Positions 8,028 through 16,319 are shown, numbered from the stretch's first letter. The stretch: 64,000 bases of DNA from Pseudonocardia parietis (GCF_017876315.1 NZ_JAGINU010000001.1:6696001-6760000), one strand, 5' to 3'. Program-made: numbers and translations. Notes: generated by a model not told the origin, from the letters alone.

Positions 8028-8554
8028 GCCGACTCATCGTCGGCGGCGTCATCCTCGGGATCCTCGTCGCCCACGCCGGCCCCCACACCGCCGGCATCCT
8101 CGGCCTCGGCTGCATCGCCATCACCGTGTGGGCGCTCGCCGGGCGCACCCGCGGCGGACGAGCTGCGTCCGGTCGCGCCGTGATGGGGCACGGCCACGGC
8201 ACCCAACGGCTCATCTCTCGCCACGAGGCCGGGCATGCCGCCGCGGCCCGGGCGCTCGGCGGCCGGGTGCGCTCCATGCGCATGTGGAAGGACGGCGGCA
8301 TGGTGCAGGCGACCTTGCCGACGTCCGACCCGCAGGCCGCCATCACCTTCTGGCGGGCCGGGCGCCATGCCGCCGGGACCGGCACCGGATGCGGCGCCGA
8401 CGACGACCTCGTCCGCCGCGAACTGCGGTCCGTGCCGCGTGCTGACCGGGCGCGGGTCCGCCGCGACGCCGACCGGGACGCCCGCCGCATCGTCCGCCGC
8501 CACGCCAGCGAGATCCGCCGCGACGCGGCCCGCATGCTCAAGGAGAGCGACTGA
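8024..8554 (+). CDS. Membrane-anchored M41-like zinc peptidase without AAA domain
   Basis: A 176-residue protein with two N-terminal hydrophobic segments (residues ~3-18 and ~22-40). HEAGH follows at 67-71, the zinc motif of FtsH-type M41 peptidases. GCGADDDLVRRELRSV (122-137) aligns with the FtsH stretch GASNDLxxAT that supplies the third zinc ligand. The AAA ATPase module is absent and the C-terminus (~140-176) is a charged helix rich in Arg and Asp. It may process or remove membrane proteins during transfer. Catalysis is inferred from motifs; a fold search is needed. Confidence 0.65.
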   Translation: MSRLIVGGVILGILVAHAGPHTAGILGLGCIAITVWALAGRTRGGRAASGRAVMGHGHGTQRLISRHEAGHAAAARALGGRVRSMRMWKDGGMVQATLPTSDPQAAITFWRAGRHAAGTGTGCGADDDLVRRELRSVPRADRARVRRDADRDARRIVRRHASEIRRDAARMLKESD

Positions 8555-9252
8555 TGAGCGCCACCAACACCACCCGGCGGACACCGCTCGTCCTGTGGGC
8601 GACGTGGGCGGGCATGGCGGTCGTGCTGGTCGCCGCCGCCGTCCTGTCGTTCGACGCCCTGCGCGGCCTCGCACTGGCCGTGCGCATCCCCGGCCACTTC
8701 GCGTGGCTACTGCCGATCGCCGTCGACGCCGGCGCGGCCGTGTCGTGCGCCGTGTGGCTCTCGCCGCGGGTCGCTCGGGACGCTGCCCGGTTCGCAGCCG
8801 GCATGACATGGGTCCTGCTCGCCTCGACCGTCGCAGGGAACGCCGGCCAGCTCGCCATGCACGCCCACTCGGTCGTACCGCCGTGGTGGGTGGCGGTGCT
8901 GGTCGGCGCGGTGCCACCGGCGATCGTCGGCGGCACCGTGCACCTCGCCGTCCTCGTCGGCCGAGCACCACAGGAGACAGCCGGCCCGCCCGTCGACGCC
9001 GACCCGATCGTGATCCGTCACCTCGACGAGGTCGACGAGGTCGACCTGCCGCCGGACTGGTGGGTCGATGCGCTCGACGCCGACGAGCAGGAGCAGTTGG
9101 CCGCCGACCCGGCCGCCGACCCGGCGGCCGAGCTCATCGCCGCCGGCGCCGGACGCCGCCGGCTGTCTCGAGAGCTGGGCATCACCGAGCACGCCGCCCG
9201 CGAGCTGCTCGCCACCCGCCGCAACGGCCACCCGCAGGAGGTGCCGGCATGA
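8554..9252 (+). CDS. DUF2637 membrane protein
   Basis: A 232-residue protein with four hydrophobic segments between residues ~10 and 135 (from LVLWATWAGMAVVLVAAAV to PPAIVGGTVHLAVLVG), then an acidic linker and a C-terminal helix-turn-helix-like segment (AAGAGRRRLSRELGITEHAA). The four-helix part matches DUF2637, a family found beside TraB/FtsK genes on actinomycete plasmids and elements. The start overlaps the previous stop as TGATG. It is probably a transfer or spread accessory in the membrane. Confidence 0.8.
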   Translation: MSATNTTRRTPLVLWATWAGMAVVLVAAAVLSFDALRGLALAVRIPGHFAWLLPIAVDAGAAVSCAVWLSPRVARDAARFAAGMTWVLLASTVAGNAGQLAMHAHSVVPPWWVAVLVGAVPPAIVGGTVHLAVLVGRAPQETAGPPVDADPIVIRHLDEVDEVDLPPDWWVDALDADEQEQLAADPAADPAAELIAAGAGRRRLSRELGITEHAARELLATRRNGHPQEVPA

Positions 9253-9527
9253 CCGAGGACGACGTCTACACGCGGGTGAAGCGGGCTCTCGCTGACCGGG
9301 TCGCCCTGCACCCGCCAACCCCCGACGCCGCCCCGGCCGAGACGGCGGCGTGGTGCGAGGCCCACGCCGAGACCTGCGACCGCGAGGCGCAGGCATGGCG
9401 CGACGCCACCGACCACCTGCCGCTGTCCGGCCTATGCCACGAGGCCGTCGTCGTGGCCCGCATGTGCGCTGAGGACTCCGCCCGCGACTGGCGGCGCCTC
9501 GCCCGACCCGATGGGAGCACCCGGTGA
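9249..9527 (+). CDS. Hypothetical element protein upstream of translocase
   Basis: A 92-residue soluble, mainly helical protein with a WCEAHAETCDREA stretch and further cysteines (LCHEAVVVARMCAEDSARDW). No family is recognised. It is joined to both neighbours by stop-start overlaps (ATGA before, GTGA after), so it is co-translated with the DUF2637 protein and the translocase and probably belongs to the transfer module. Confidence 0.7.
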   Translation: MTEDDVYTRVKRALADRVALHPPTPDAAPAETAAWCEAHAETCDREAQAWRDATDHLPLSGLCHEAVVVARMCAEDSARDWRRLARPDGSTR

Positions 9528-11644
9528 CCGACCTCGTGCAGGACTTCTCATCGCCCGCTGTATCCCCCGCTGCTCACCCGGTGGCACCCGCCCCGGGTGA
9601 AGGGGTGGGCGACGAGCGGGTGCCGGTCGACCCGGAGCCGACCCCGACGACGATCTACGCCACCGCGCTCGCCACCCGCGACACCGAGCGCCGCCCGATC
9701 GTCCCCGCGTATCTCCGGAACCGGGACGAGGCCCGCCACCTCGCCGGGTGGCTGGCGAAGTTCGGCGCGCACGTCACCGCCTACCACCTGTCGCGGGCGC
9801 CGCTGTACGCGCTGCGCCTCGCACTGCGGGCACCGCGGGGCCTGGCCGTCGCGGTGGTGGCGGCCGAACGGTGGGTCCTCGACGCCGAGGGCGCCCCGCT
9901 GCGGGCCGGGGCGGTATCGCGCGGCGACGCGAGCGGGTACATGACCCTCGCCCGGGAGCGGAACCGGCGGGTGCACGAGCGCGCCATCATCGCCGGCGCC
10001 TGCGCTGTGCTCGCCGCCGTCGCGGCGGTGGCCGGATGGTGGTGGGCGCCCGGGTGGGTGCTCGCCCTCGCCCTGGTCGTCGCCGTCGCAGTCCTCGGCA
10101 AGGTCGGCACCCCACGCGACCGACGGGTGACCGACGTGGCGACCACCTCGTCGGCGGCCCCGCCCCGGCTCACCGCGGACGTCGTCACCCGCGCCCTCCA
10201 GTCCCTCGGCATCTCGGCGATGGCGGCCAAGGCCGTCCCGCCGTCGTTCGTCGCGCCGATCACCCGGGACGGCCCCGGGTGGCGCGCCGACGTCGACCTC
10301 CCGCACGGCGTCACCGTCTCCGACGTCATGGAACGGCGCGACCGGCTCGCCTCGGGGCTGCGCCGGCCGCTGTCGGCGGTGTGGCCGGAAGCCTCGTCCG
10401 AGCAGCACGCGGGCCGGCTCGTCCTGTGGGTCGGCGACCAGCCGCTCAACAAGGTCCGTCCGGCGGTGTGGCCGCTCGCCAAGGCCGGCGCGGTGCAGGT
10501 CATCGGGGGCCGGTTCCCATTCGGCACCGACCAGCGCCAGCGCCCCGTCAAGGTCGCGCTCGAGGAAACCAACGCACTCATCGGCGCGTTGCCGGGCGGT
10601 GGGAAGACCGCCGCGGTGCGGGTCCTCGCCCTGGCCGCCGCGCTCGACCCGCACTGCGAACTCCGCATCGGTGAGCACAAGGGCAGCGGCGACCTTGAGG
10701 CCCTCGGCCTGGTCGCCCACCGGTACGCCTCCGGTGTCGACGACGAGGCCCTGGCCGCCACGTTGGACAGCCTGCGGGAGCTGCTCGACGAGGTCGGTCG
10801 GCGCGCGAAGACGGTGGCGAAGCTGCCCCGGACAGCGGTCCCGGACCGCAAGGTCACCCCGGAACTCGCCGCCCGCAAGGGCTCCGGGCTGCACCCGATC
10901 GTGCAGGTCATCGACGAGGCGCAGGAGTTATTCACCCACCCCGACCTCGGCAAGGAGGCCGGGGAGGTCGCCGAGCGGATCATCAAGCGCGGCCGGGCAT
11001 TCGGCGTGTACTTGGTGATCGCGACGCAGCGCCCGGACGCCAAGTCCGTGCCCTCCGGGGTGGCTGGCAACGTCGGGCTGCGCTTCTGCCTGCGCGTCAC
11101 CGGGCAGGTCGAGAACGACATGGTGCTCGGCACCTCCGCCTACCGCAACGGGATCCGGGCGACCACGCTCACCCCGTCCGACCGCGGAATCGGCTACCTC
11201 GTCGGCGCCGGCGACGACCCGCAGGTGGTGCGCACCTACTACGTCGACGGCCCGGCCGCCGAGAAGATCGCGCAGCGGGCCCGCGCCGCCCGCGAGGCGG
11301 CCGGGACGCTGACCGGGCACGCGGCCGGCGAGGTAGTCGACGAGGGCCTCACGCCGGCGGCGCAGCTCCTCGAGGACCTGGCCGTCGTGTTCGCCACCGT
11401 CACCGACGAGCGGGTGTGGTCCGAGACCGTGCTGCACCGCCTCGCCGAGCACCGCCCCGCCCTGTACGCGGGGTGGACTCCGGAGGCCCTGGCCGCGGCG
11501 CTCAAGCCGTTCGGGATCACCACCGGGCAGGTGTGGGGCCGCACCGACGAGGGCGCCGGCGCGAACCGGCGCGGCGTCACCCGCGCCGACGTCCTCGCCG
11601 CGATCGAGACGCACCACCGGGCCCGCGCGGAGATCGCCCGCTAG
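9524..11644 (+). CDS. FtsK/SpoIIIE-type DNA translocase, TraB-like conjugation protein
   Basis: A 706-residue membrane ATPase. Two hydrophobic segments lie at ~154-192. Walker A is ALPGGGKTAAVRVL (355-368), Walker B is VQVIDEAQELF (~462-472) and IATQRPDAKSVPSGV follows. A winged-helix-like C-terminus (LKPFGITTGQVWGRT) resembles the gamma domain that recognises short DNA repeats. In actinomycete elements one such protein pumps double-stranded DNA from cell to cell without relaxase. The GTG overlaps the previous stop. The repeat-rich locus just downstream fits a TraB recognition site. Confidence 0.9.
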   Translation: MTDLVQDFSSPAVSPAAHPVAPAPGEGVGDERVPVDPEPTPTTIYATALATRDTERRPIVPAYLRNRDEARHLAGWLAKFGAHVTAYHLSRAPLYALRLALRAPRGLAVAVVAAERWVLDAEGAPLRAGAVSRGDASGYMTLARERNRRVHERAIIAGACAVLAAVAAVAGWWWAPGWVLALALVVAVAVLGKVGTPRDRRVTDVATTSSAAPPRLTADVVTRALQSLGISAMAAKAVPPSFVAPITRDGPGWRADVDLPHGVTVSDVMERRDRLASGLRRPLSAVWPEASSEQHAGRLVLWVGDQPLNKVRPAVWPLAKAGAVQVIGGRFPFGTDQRQRPVKVALEETNALIGALPGGGKTAAVRVLALAAALDPHCELRIGEHKGSGDLEALGLVAHRYASGVDDEALAATLDSLRELLDEVGRRAKTVAKLPRTAVPDRKVTPELAARKGSGLHPIVQVIDEAQELFTHPDLGKEAGEVAERIIKRGRAFGVYLVIATQRPDAKSVPSGVAGNVGLRFCLRVTGQVENDMVLGTSAYRNGIRATTLTPSDRGIGYLVGAGDDPQVVRTYYVDGPAAEKIAQRARAAREAAGTLTGHAAGEVVDEGLTPAAQLLEDLAVVFATVTDERVWSETVLHRLAEHRPALYAGWTPEALAAALKPFGITTGQVWGRTDEGAGANRRGVTRADVLAAIETHHRARAEIAR

Positions 11645-11788
11645 CGGCAGGGCCCGCTAGACCTAGCACCTGCGCTAGCGGCGGAGATCGCCGCTGACCA
11701 GGGAACTAGCGCCTAGCGGGCCCTGTCCTCCGGACCCCACAACACCCTCAGGAAGGGCCTTCGATGACCCCCACGACGCCCGCTAGCG
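11641..11788. repeat. CTAGCG-rich repeat cluster after the translocase, candidate clt transfer locus
   Basis: CTAGCG occurs at 11641, 11675, 11706, 11713 and 11783, with CTAGCA at 11663. A 13-bp perfect inverted repeat pairs CAGGGCCCGCTAG (11648-11660) with 11713-11725. A smaller one is CGGCG-GAGAT-CGCCG (11679-11693). CTAG is otherwise rare in DNA this GC-rich. In Streptomyces plasmids the clt locus, where TraB binds short repeats, lies just downstream of traB. Position and repeats match; binding is inferred. Confidence 0.6.
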
Positions 11789-11931
11789 ACCCCGCCGCCG
11801 TCCGCGGCACCCCGGAGTGGCAGGCCGCCCGCTTCGACAATCTCGCCGCCCTCGCGACGCTCGCGCAGACCGCGGTCGAGGTCGACGGCGAGCAGCTCGA
11901 CCTGTTCGCCGCCGCCCCGGCCGCGCGGTGA
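11764..11931 (+). CDS. Small hypothetical element protein
   Basis: A 55-residue protein (start MTPTTPASDPAAVRGTPEWQ, centre AARFDNLAALATLAQTAVEV), mostly one amphipathic helix. AGGAAGGG precedes the ATG, and the stop overlaps the next GTG as GTGA. It follows the candidate clt locus. Function unknown; the ribosome site and coupling are the support. Confidence 0.6.
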   Translation: MTPTTPASDPAAVRGTPEWQAARFDNLAALATLAQTAVEVDGEQLDLFAAAPAAR

Positions 11932-12143
11932 CCACCCTCGCCGTGCTCTCCCTCGCCGCCACCGCGGTCTACGTCGCCGCGTGCGTGTGGTGGCCATATG
12001 CCGCGTGCCGCCGCTGCTCCGGCACCGGCAAACGCCGGTCACCGTCCGGGCGGGCGTGGCGGCCCTGCGGCCGCTGCGACGGCACCGGGCGGCGAGTGCG
12101 GGCCGGCCGCTACCTCGCCGAGCTGTTCCGGTCGGACCGGTAG
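11928..12143 (+). CDS. Small membrane protein with DnaJ-like zinc finger
   Basis: A 71-residue protein with one N-terminal transmembrane helix (LAVLSLAATAVYVAACVWW), then two CxxCxGxG units (CRRCSGTGKR and CGRCDGTGRR) that would bind one zinc as in the DnaJ cysteine-rich domain. Such proteins recur on actinomycete plasmids and integrative elements; their role is unknown. The GTG overlaps the preceding stop. Confidence 0.7.
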   Translation: MTTLAVLSLAATAVYVAACVWWPYAACRRCSGTGKRRSPSGRAWRPCGRCDGTGRRVRAGRYLAELFRSDR

Positions 12144-12158
12144 CGACGCCTCAGGGGG

Positions 12159-12380
12159 TCACCGCGGGGTACAGCCGTTCGGGCAGGACCGCCACTGCGG
12201 CACGTACAGCGGTTCACTCAGGCCCGGGTACCGGTAGATCTCGGGAACGATCGGCCGGCGGCACCGGGGACAGCCGGGCATGACCTGTTCCTCGATCTCC
12301 TCGATCTCCTCCGCTGTGAACGTGGTCCGGCCCTCGGAGTGCACGAGCTGCCAGCTTTCGGGGTCGACGCTCCAACTCAT
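12159..12380 (-). CDS. Small CxxC zinc-ribbon protein
   Basis: A 73-residue minus-strand protein with an acidic helix (TAEEIEEIEEQVM) and cysteines CPRC and CPNGC about 25 residues apart, a probable zinc ribbon. It ends 16 bases from the convergent plus-strand gene. No strong ribosome site is visible, so the start is tentative. Family not recognised. Confidence 0.5.
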   Translation of the reverse strand: MSWSVDPESWQLVHSEGRTTFTAEEIEEIEEQVMPGCPRCRRPIVPEIYRYPGLSEPLYVPQWRSCPNGCTPR

Positions 12381-12504
12381 ACGTACACGTTCGCTACAGC
12401 GGGCCGAGACGTTGCACGCCGCCGCAGGTGGCGCCGGCTGGCCGGGCTGACCGCTATCCGGGGCGAGCGCTGTCCGGGGCAGCCCGGAACGACCGCGGAA
12501 CGGC

Positions 12505-12542
12505 GAGACGGCCGGCCCCCGGGGGGAGGGACCGGCCGTCTC
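12505..12542 (-). terminator. Terminator of the replication/terminase operon
   Basis: An 11-bp perfect stem, GAGACGGCCGG with its complement, and a 16-base loop. It lies 14 bases beyond the stop of the last gene of the minus-strand operon (12557). Confidence 0.75.
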
Positions 12543-12556
12543 AGTAGGTCAGTGGA

Positions 12557-13333
12557 TCAGTCCTGCGGTGCCGGCGCCATCCCCTCGACCCCGGCGTTCG
12601 CGCGGACGTCCTGCACCCGGACCGCGTGGTCCAGCGCCCGGCTACTACCCGGGGAGGTGTAGCGGTCGATCTGCTTGCGCAGCGACCCGACTGCGAGCTC
12701 GGCGCCCTCCGCCCCGGTGGCGAGGTCCCGCTCGACCCGCAGCCGGCCGCGCTCCCCCTTCGGCGCCGTCGCCATGACCGCCTCGTCGAGGTGCCGGTCG
12801 ACGACGGCCGGGTCGCTCACATGACGGCTCTGGCCCGCTGCGGCCGCGTACGCCCCGTACTCCGCCCGCAGGGCGAGGACGGCGTCGTGGTCGCCGGCGG
12901 CCTGCGCCTGCTGCACCAGGGTGAGCGCGTCGACGCCGGCATCGAGCTGTGCCCGCTGCCGGTTCCACGCTTTGGTCTGCCGAGTCTCGGAGAGCAGGGC
13001 GGCGTTCACGTCGACCGGGCCGGACTGGCCGCGGGTCCACTCGGCGATCGCGCGGACCGAGTCGGTGGCGGACTGCTCGAGGCGATCCGCGGCCGCGGTC
13101 GCATCGGCAACGGCCTTCTCGACCTGCTGGTCACGCCAGTCGGTCCCGAGCCGCTCAAGGTCGGCGGTGCGGATCCGGTGCAGCTCGCGGACGAGGCGGT
13201 CGACGACCTGCTCGGCCTCGGCCGGCGCACCCCGCAGGGTGTCGACCGCACCGTCGACGCGGGTGCGGACCCGCTCGGCGGCCCGGTCGGCGGCGATGCT
13301 GTCGAGGACCTGCGACATGAGGTTGCTGGTCAT
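12557..13333 (-). CDS. Long helical coiled-coil protein, last gene of terminase operon
   Basis: A 258-residue, charged, almost entirely helical protein without cysteine or membrane segments. Heptad-like stretches run over residues ~15-110 (DRAAERVRTRVDGAVDTLRG and AVADATAAADRLEQSATDSV). AAGGAG precedes the ATG at 13333, whose ATGA overlaps the previous stop. A position downstream of a terminase suggests a packaging, scaffold-like or capsid-redirecting role, but no homology is recognised and this remains open. Confidence 0.75.
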   Translation of the reverse strand: MTSNLMSQVLDSIAADRAAERVRTRVDGAVDTLRGAPAEAEQVVDRLVRELHRIRTADLERLGTDWRDQQVEKAVADATAAADRLEQSATDSVRAIAEWTRGQSGPVDVNAALLSETRQTKAWNRQRAQLDAGVDALTLVQQAQAAGDHDAVLALRAEYGAYAAAAGQSRHVSDPAVVDRHLDEAVMATAPKGERGRLRVERDLATGAEGAELAVGSLRKQIDRYTSPGSSRALDHAVRVQDVRANAGVEGMAPAPQD

Positions 13334-13542
13334 GAGAAGTTCTCCTTCGGGTTGTCCGACGGCGTCCGGCCGTCGGAGGTCTGGTTGCGGGAAAGCTCAT
13401 CGCGCTCCCCCGCTGCGGTGCCGGGCTCGATGGCCCACACCGCGCCCGTCTCCGCCGTCCACGGCAGATCGGGCAAGTCCTTGAGTCGCGTGCTGCGCAG
13501 GGCACGGGCCCGGAGGCGACCGCGGGGCCGATCACCACCCAT
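13330..13542 (-). CDS. Small hypothetical protein between terminase and coiled-coil gene
   Basis: A 70-residue protein with a basic N-terminus and a polar, disordered-looking C-terminus; the centre reads LKDLPDLPWTAETGAVWA. It overlaps the terminase stop by 11 bases and the next ATG as ATGA, so it is part of the translationally linked chain. No family recognised. Confidence 0.55.
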   Translation of the reverse strand: MGGDRPRGRLRARALRSTRLKDLPDLPWTAETGAVWAIEPGTAAGERDELSRNQTSDGRTPSDNPKENFS

Positions 13543-15010
13543 CGCCGGCCGCCTCCCCCGCCGGCAGATCCATCCACCGCGACGACTGCATCGGCACCGG
13601 CCGTCGCGGCACCGCAGCGCCCCGCCCGGTCGTCACGACGTCCCGGTCCGGCCGCCACGACGGCGCCCCACTCGCACCAAGCGCGTCCCGCAGCCGCCCC
13701 GTCTGCACACACGACATGGCCTGCATGAGCGCCATCGCGAGGTCGTCGTGACCGGCCCGCTCCGGAACCGCGATCCGCACACCACCCGCCGGCAACTGCT
13801 CGAACTCGAGCGCGCGCAACTGCTTGAGCAGCTCCGGGTGGCGAGGCAGCACCAGGCGGTCGCCCTGCAACAGGGTGCGCAGCTTCCCGAACCCGGCCTG
13901 CTTGCGGCGCGCGTCCGTCCACACCGGCGCCACCCGCGTCCGCACCCGCTCGCGGTGCAGCCGGTCCTCGAGGTCCTCGGTCGGGTAGGCGCCGACGCCG
14001 TTGCGCTCGCTCGCGAGGACCCGCATCCCGAACCGGCCTGACACCTCGACGAGGCGGTCGATCCACGACGACCACGGCGCCCGGTGCTGCGCCTCGAGCC
14101 ACGGCACGTACAGCCGCCACCGCATGTCGAGGGCGTCCGCCGGGTCGAGCACCGACAGCGTCACCAACGCGTTCGCGTCCACCGCCTGGCCCCAGTCGAC
14201 GCCGCCGACCATCGGCCACAGCGCCCGGCCGTGCACCGGCACCGTGCCCGGGTCGCGCAGCTCGTAGCCGGCCGCCGCACCCGTCAGCTCGTCCTCGGTG
14301 AAGTAGGCGCCGGCCGCGTCGCCCCACTCCGCGAGGTACTCCCGCGTGAAGTAGTCCGCCGGCTCCCGCTGCCGGATCTCCTCGAGCAGGGCCGCGTCGA
14401 CCAGCGGCGACACCGTCGACGGCCAGTGCCACGCCGCGACCTGCTCGTCGGGCCGGTCCATGCCCCGCCGCCACAGCGACCGGAACCAAGCGTCGGGGCC
14501 GCCCCACGGGCTCGACGTCGCGATGACCCGCGACCCCGGGCGGGCGATGATGGCCGGCTCCGCCGAGCGCCAGATCTCGTCACTGACGAACCCGGCCTCG
14601 TCGACGATGAGCAGGTCCACCGGCCATCCGCGGATCGCCCGCTCGGACGCCGGCACGCTGCGGATCGTCGACCCGTTGCTCAAGGTCAGCGCCGACTTTG
14701 TCTCGTCGAGCACCGACCCGGACAGCGCCGCGGACCCGGTGGCCAGGCCGGCGACGTCGGCGAGGAGGCGCTTGGCCGCGTCCTCGCCGGCCGACACGAT
14801 CAGCACCGTCACGTTGCGCCGGGTGGCGGCCGCGTGCAGGGCCAGCACGGCGAGCAGCACCGACTTGCCGACCTGCCGGCCGGCGCAGACGACGCGGTAG
14901 CGGGCCGGGCTGCGGGCGACCTCGAGCTGGTGCGGCCACAAGGGACGGCCGAGGACACGGGCGGCGAACTGCTCGACGTCGAGCAGCCCGCCCGCGGTCG
15001 GGGCGGTCAC
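13532..15010 (-). CDS. Phage-type terminase large subunit
   Basis: A 492-residue packaging motor. Walker A is AGRQVGKS (43-50), Walker B VDLLIVDEAG (131-140) and the coupling motif ATSSPWG (164-170). The C-terminal half is an RNase H-like nuclease with acidic anchors GGVDWGQ, LASERNGVGA and HDDLAMAL. Full length and intact motifs suggest activity. The GTG at 15010 overlaps the previous stop as GTGA, with GGAGG upstream; the open frame running to 15349 is not the start. In phages it cuts and pumps DNA into capsids. No capsid gene is nearby, so helper-phage packaging is the obvious hypothesis. Confidence 0.9.
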   Translation of the reverse strand: MTAPTAGGLLDVEQFAARVLGRPLWPHQLEVARSPARYRVVCAGRQVGKSVLLAVLALHAAATRRNVTVLIVSAGEDAAKRLLADVAGLATGSAALSGSVLDETKSALTLSNGSTIRSVPASERAIRGWPVDLLIVDEAGFVSDEIWRSAEPAIIARPGSRVIATSSPWGGPDAWFRSLWRRGMDRPDEQVAAWHWPSTVSPLVDAALLEEIRQREPADYFTREYLAEWGDAAGAYFTEDELTGAAAGYELRDPGTVPVHGRALWPMVGGVDWGQAVDANALVTLSVLDPADALDMRWRLYVPWLEAQHRAPWSSWIDRLVEVSGRFGMRVLASERNGVGAYPTEDLEDRLHRERVRTRVAPVWTDARRKQAGFGKLRTLLQGDRLVLPRHPELLKQLRALEFEQLPAGGVRIAVPERAGHDDLAMALMQAMSCVQTGRLRDALGASGAPSWRPDRDVVTTGRGAAVPRRPVPMQSSRWMDLPAGEAAGDGW

Positions 15011-15237
15011 GTCGACACCTCCACTGCACAGCGGGGGCACATGCCCGCCCGGTGGCGTTCGTCGGCGACCTCGAACCCGATCTCCAACAGGTCGACCCGC
15101 AGCGTCTCGACGGCGAGGTCCTCGGTGGCCTGTCGGGATTGCGCGGCCAGGTCCTCGTATCGGGCCGTGAGGGCGTCGTACCGCGCGGCGAGGTCCTGGT
15201 ACTGCGCGACGAGGGCGCCGAGGTCGGGGGCGGTCAC
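15007..15237 (-). CDS. Small coiled-coil protein with C-terminal CPRC
   Basis: A 76-residue protein. Residues ~8-45 are a repetitive coiled coil (QYQDLAARYDALTARYEDLA) and the end carries CPRC. Stop-start overlaps (GTGA) link it to both neighbours. Position just before the large terminase suggests a packaging accessory; no family recognised. Confidence 0.65.
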   Translation of the reverse strand: MTAPDLGALVAQYQDLAARYDALTARYEDLAAQSRQATEDLAVETLRVDLLEIGFEVADERHRAGMCPRCAVEVST

Positions 15238-15536
15238 GCCGCCACCGCCGTCGGCGACGTGGCCGCACCGAGCAGGAGCAGCTCGACCGCGAGGAACCAC
15301 ACCGGCGGATCACTCGACGCGGGCGCGCCGTCGCGGTCGGCCCGGGCACGCACCGTCCCGAACGTCACCCCGTACTCGGTGCGGTCGGGTCGGCGGTCGG
15401 CGTTGACGACGACGACCGTGCCGATGCGGCCGTGCCACGACGGCCAGGTTCCCCGTGACGGGTGCTCGACCGCGTCGCGTTCGATGCGGACGACGTCGCC
15501 GACCTGCGGTAGCCGGCGGGCTCGTGTGGTGGTCAC
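15234..15536 (-). CDS. Hypothetical element protein, SH3-like beta protein
   Basis: A 100-residue protein whose first half (LPQVGDVVRIERDAVEHP, then WHGRIGTVVVVNADRRPDRT) looks like a small beta barrel such as an SH3 or KOW fold. The end (WFLAVELLLLGAA) is hydrophobic. GGAG precedes the GTG at 15536, which overlaps the previous stop. Function unknown. Confidence 0.65.
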   Translation of the reverse strand: MTTTRARRLPQVGDVVRIERDAVEHPSRGTWPSWHGRIGTVVVVNADRRPDRTEYGVTFGTVRARADRDGAPASSDPPVWFLAVELLLLGAATSPTAVAA

Positions 15537-16147
15537 TGGTGATCTCCGGAGGTGTGCGGCCGGGGCGCTGTGTCGCCCGTGGACGGCCGATCGGGGGTGG
15601 GCTGGTGTGTGGGGCCGGGCGCGGCCTGTGCGGCGTCGAGGCGCTCCTGCTCGGCGGTGAGCATCTGGGCGAGGTCGGTACGGGCCGCGGTGACGTCCCG
15701 ACCGAGGCGGGCGCGGGACAGCGGGTCGAGGCCGAGCCGCTGCCGGGCCTTCGCCGCGCGGGCCTCGGCTCGATCGAGCATCGACAGGGCCGACTCGGTC
15801 GCGCGGGTCGAGGTGCGAGATCGGCTGCTCCCCCGGGACTCCTCGGCCTCGGTGGTCGACTCCGTCGTCGAGGCGAGGGCGGCGTCGAGGTCCCGCTCGG
15901 CGAGGTAGGTCCACAACAGTTCGACGACGGCCTCGGCGCGGGCCCATGCCCGCACCGCCGGCGCATAGACGGGCTCGTCGAGGTAGGAGGGCCACGTCGG
16001 CAGGGCGCGGGCTTGCTGCTCGACCTCGGCGGCCAACGGGGCGATGCGGCGCTCGCTGTAGGCGCCGTGCCGGAGGCCGGCCTCGTTACCGTCCCGGAAT
16101 GGCTCCCACGAGTAGCCGCGCGCCACCTCAGCCACGGGCCACGTCAC
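15533..16147 (-). CDS. Candidate terminase small subunit
   Basis: About 204 helical residues. The N-terminal block YSWEPFRDGNEAGLRHGAYS, followed by ERRIAPLAAEV, resembles proteins encoded just before large terminases in actinophages. An acidic and serine-rich linker (~100-125) and a charged helical tail follow. The GTG at 16147 puts that block near the N-terminus; a GTG at 16195 gives 220 residues. It lies three genes before the large terminase in a coupled chain. DNA-recognition function is inferred, not shown. Confidence 0.6.
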   Translation of the reverse strand: MTWPVAEVARGYSWEPFRDGNEAGLRHGAYSERRIAPLAAEVEQQARALPTWPSYLDEPVYAPAVRAWARAEAVVELLWTYLAERDLDAALASTTESTTEAEESRGSSRSRTSTRATESALSMLDRAEARAAKARQRLGLDPLSRARLGRDVTAARTDLAQMLTAEQERLDAAQAAPGPTHQPTPDRPSTGDTAPRPHTSGDHQ

Positions 16148-16319
16148 TTGACAGGTCCACAAGTGACAACTCGCTGACCTGCTTGGATGCGGCACCGATC
16201 ACGTCGAAATCACGCGTCTCAGCCGTCCGCAGAGCGGCCCCGACGCCCGCGCGTGTGCATCGTGTCTGCGGTTCCGCGGGGGCGTGCGACCCCGCCGGAC
16301 CGCGCTCGGTGGCGTTCAC
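16128..16319 (-). CDS. Small hypothetical protein in the replication/terminase chain
   Basis: A 63-residue frame starting at a GTG that overlaps the preceding stop as GTGA and ending about 20 bases inside the next gene. The C-terminal half (DFDVIGAASKQVSELSLVDL) looks helical. Support is only the overlap pattern of this operon; no homology seen. Confidence 0.45.
   Translation of the reverse strand: MNATERGPAGSHAPAEPQTRCTRAGVGAALRTAETRDFDVIGAASKQVSELSLVDLSSDVARG

Noticed and set aside
7618-8445. Literal extension of the 7780 gene to 8445
   Set aside because: After 8018 it is Arg/His-rich out-of-frame translation of the metallopeptidase gene; a G-tract frameshift is the simpler explanation.
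12626-14041. A 471-residue plus-strand frame across coiled-coil and terminase genes
   Set aside because: Arg/Pro/His-rich shadow of two well-supported minus-strand genes.
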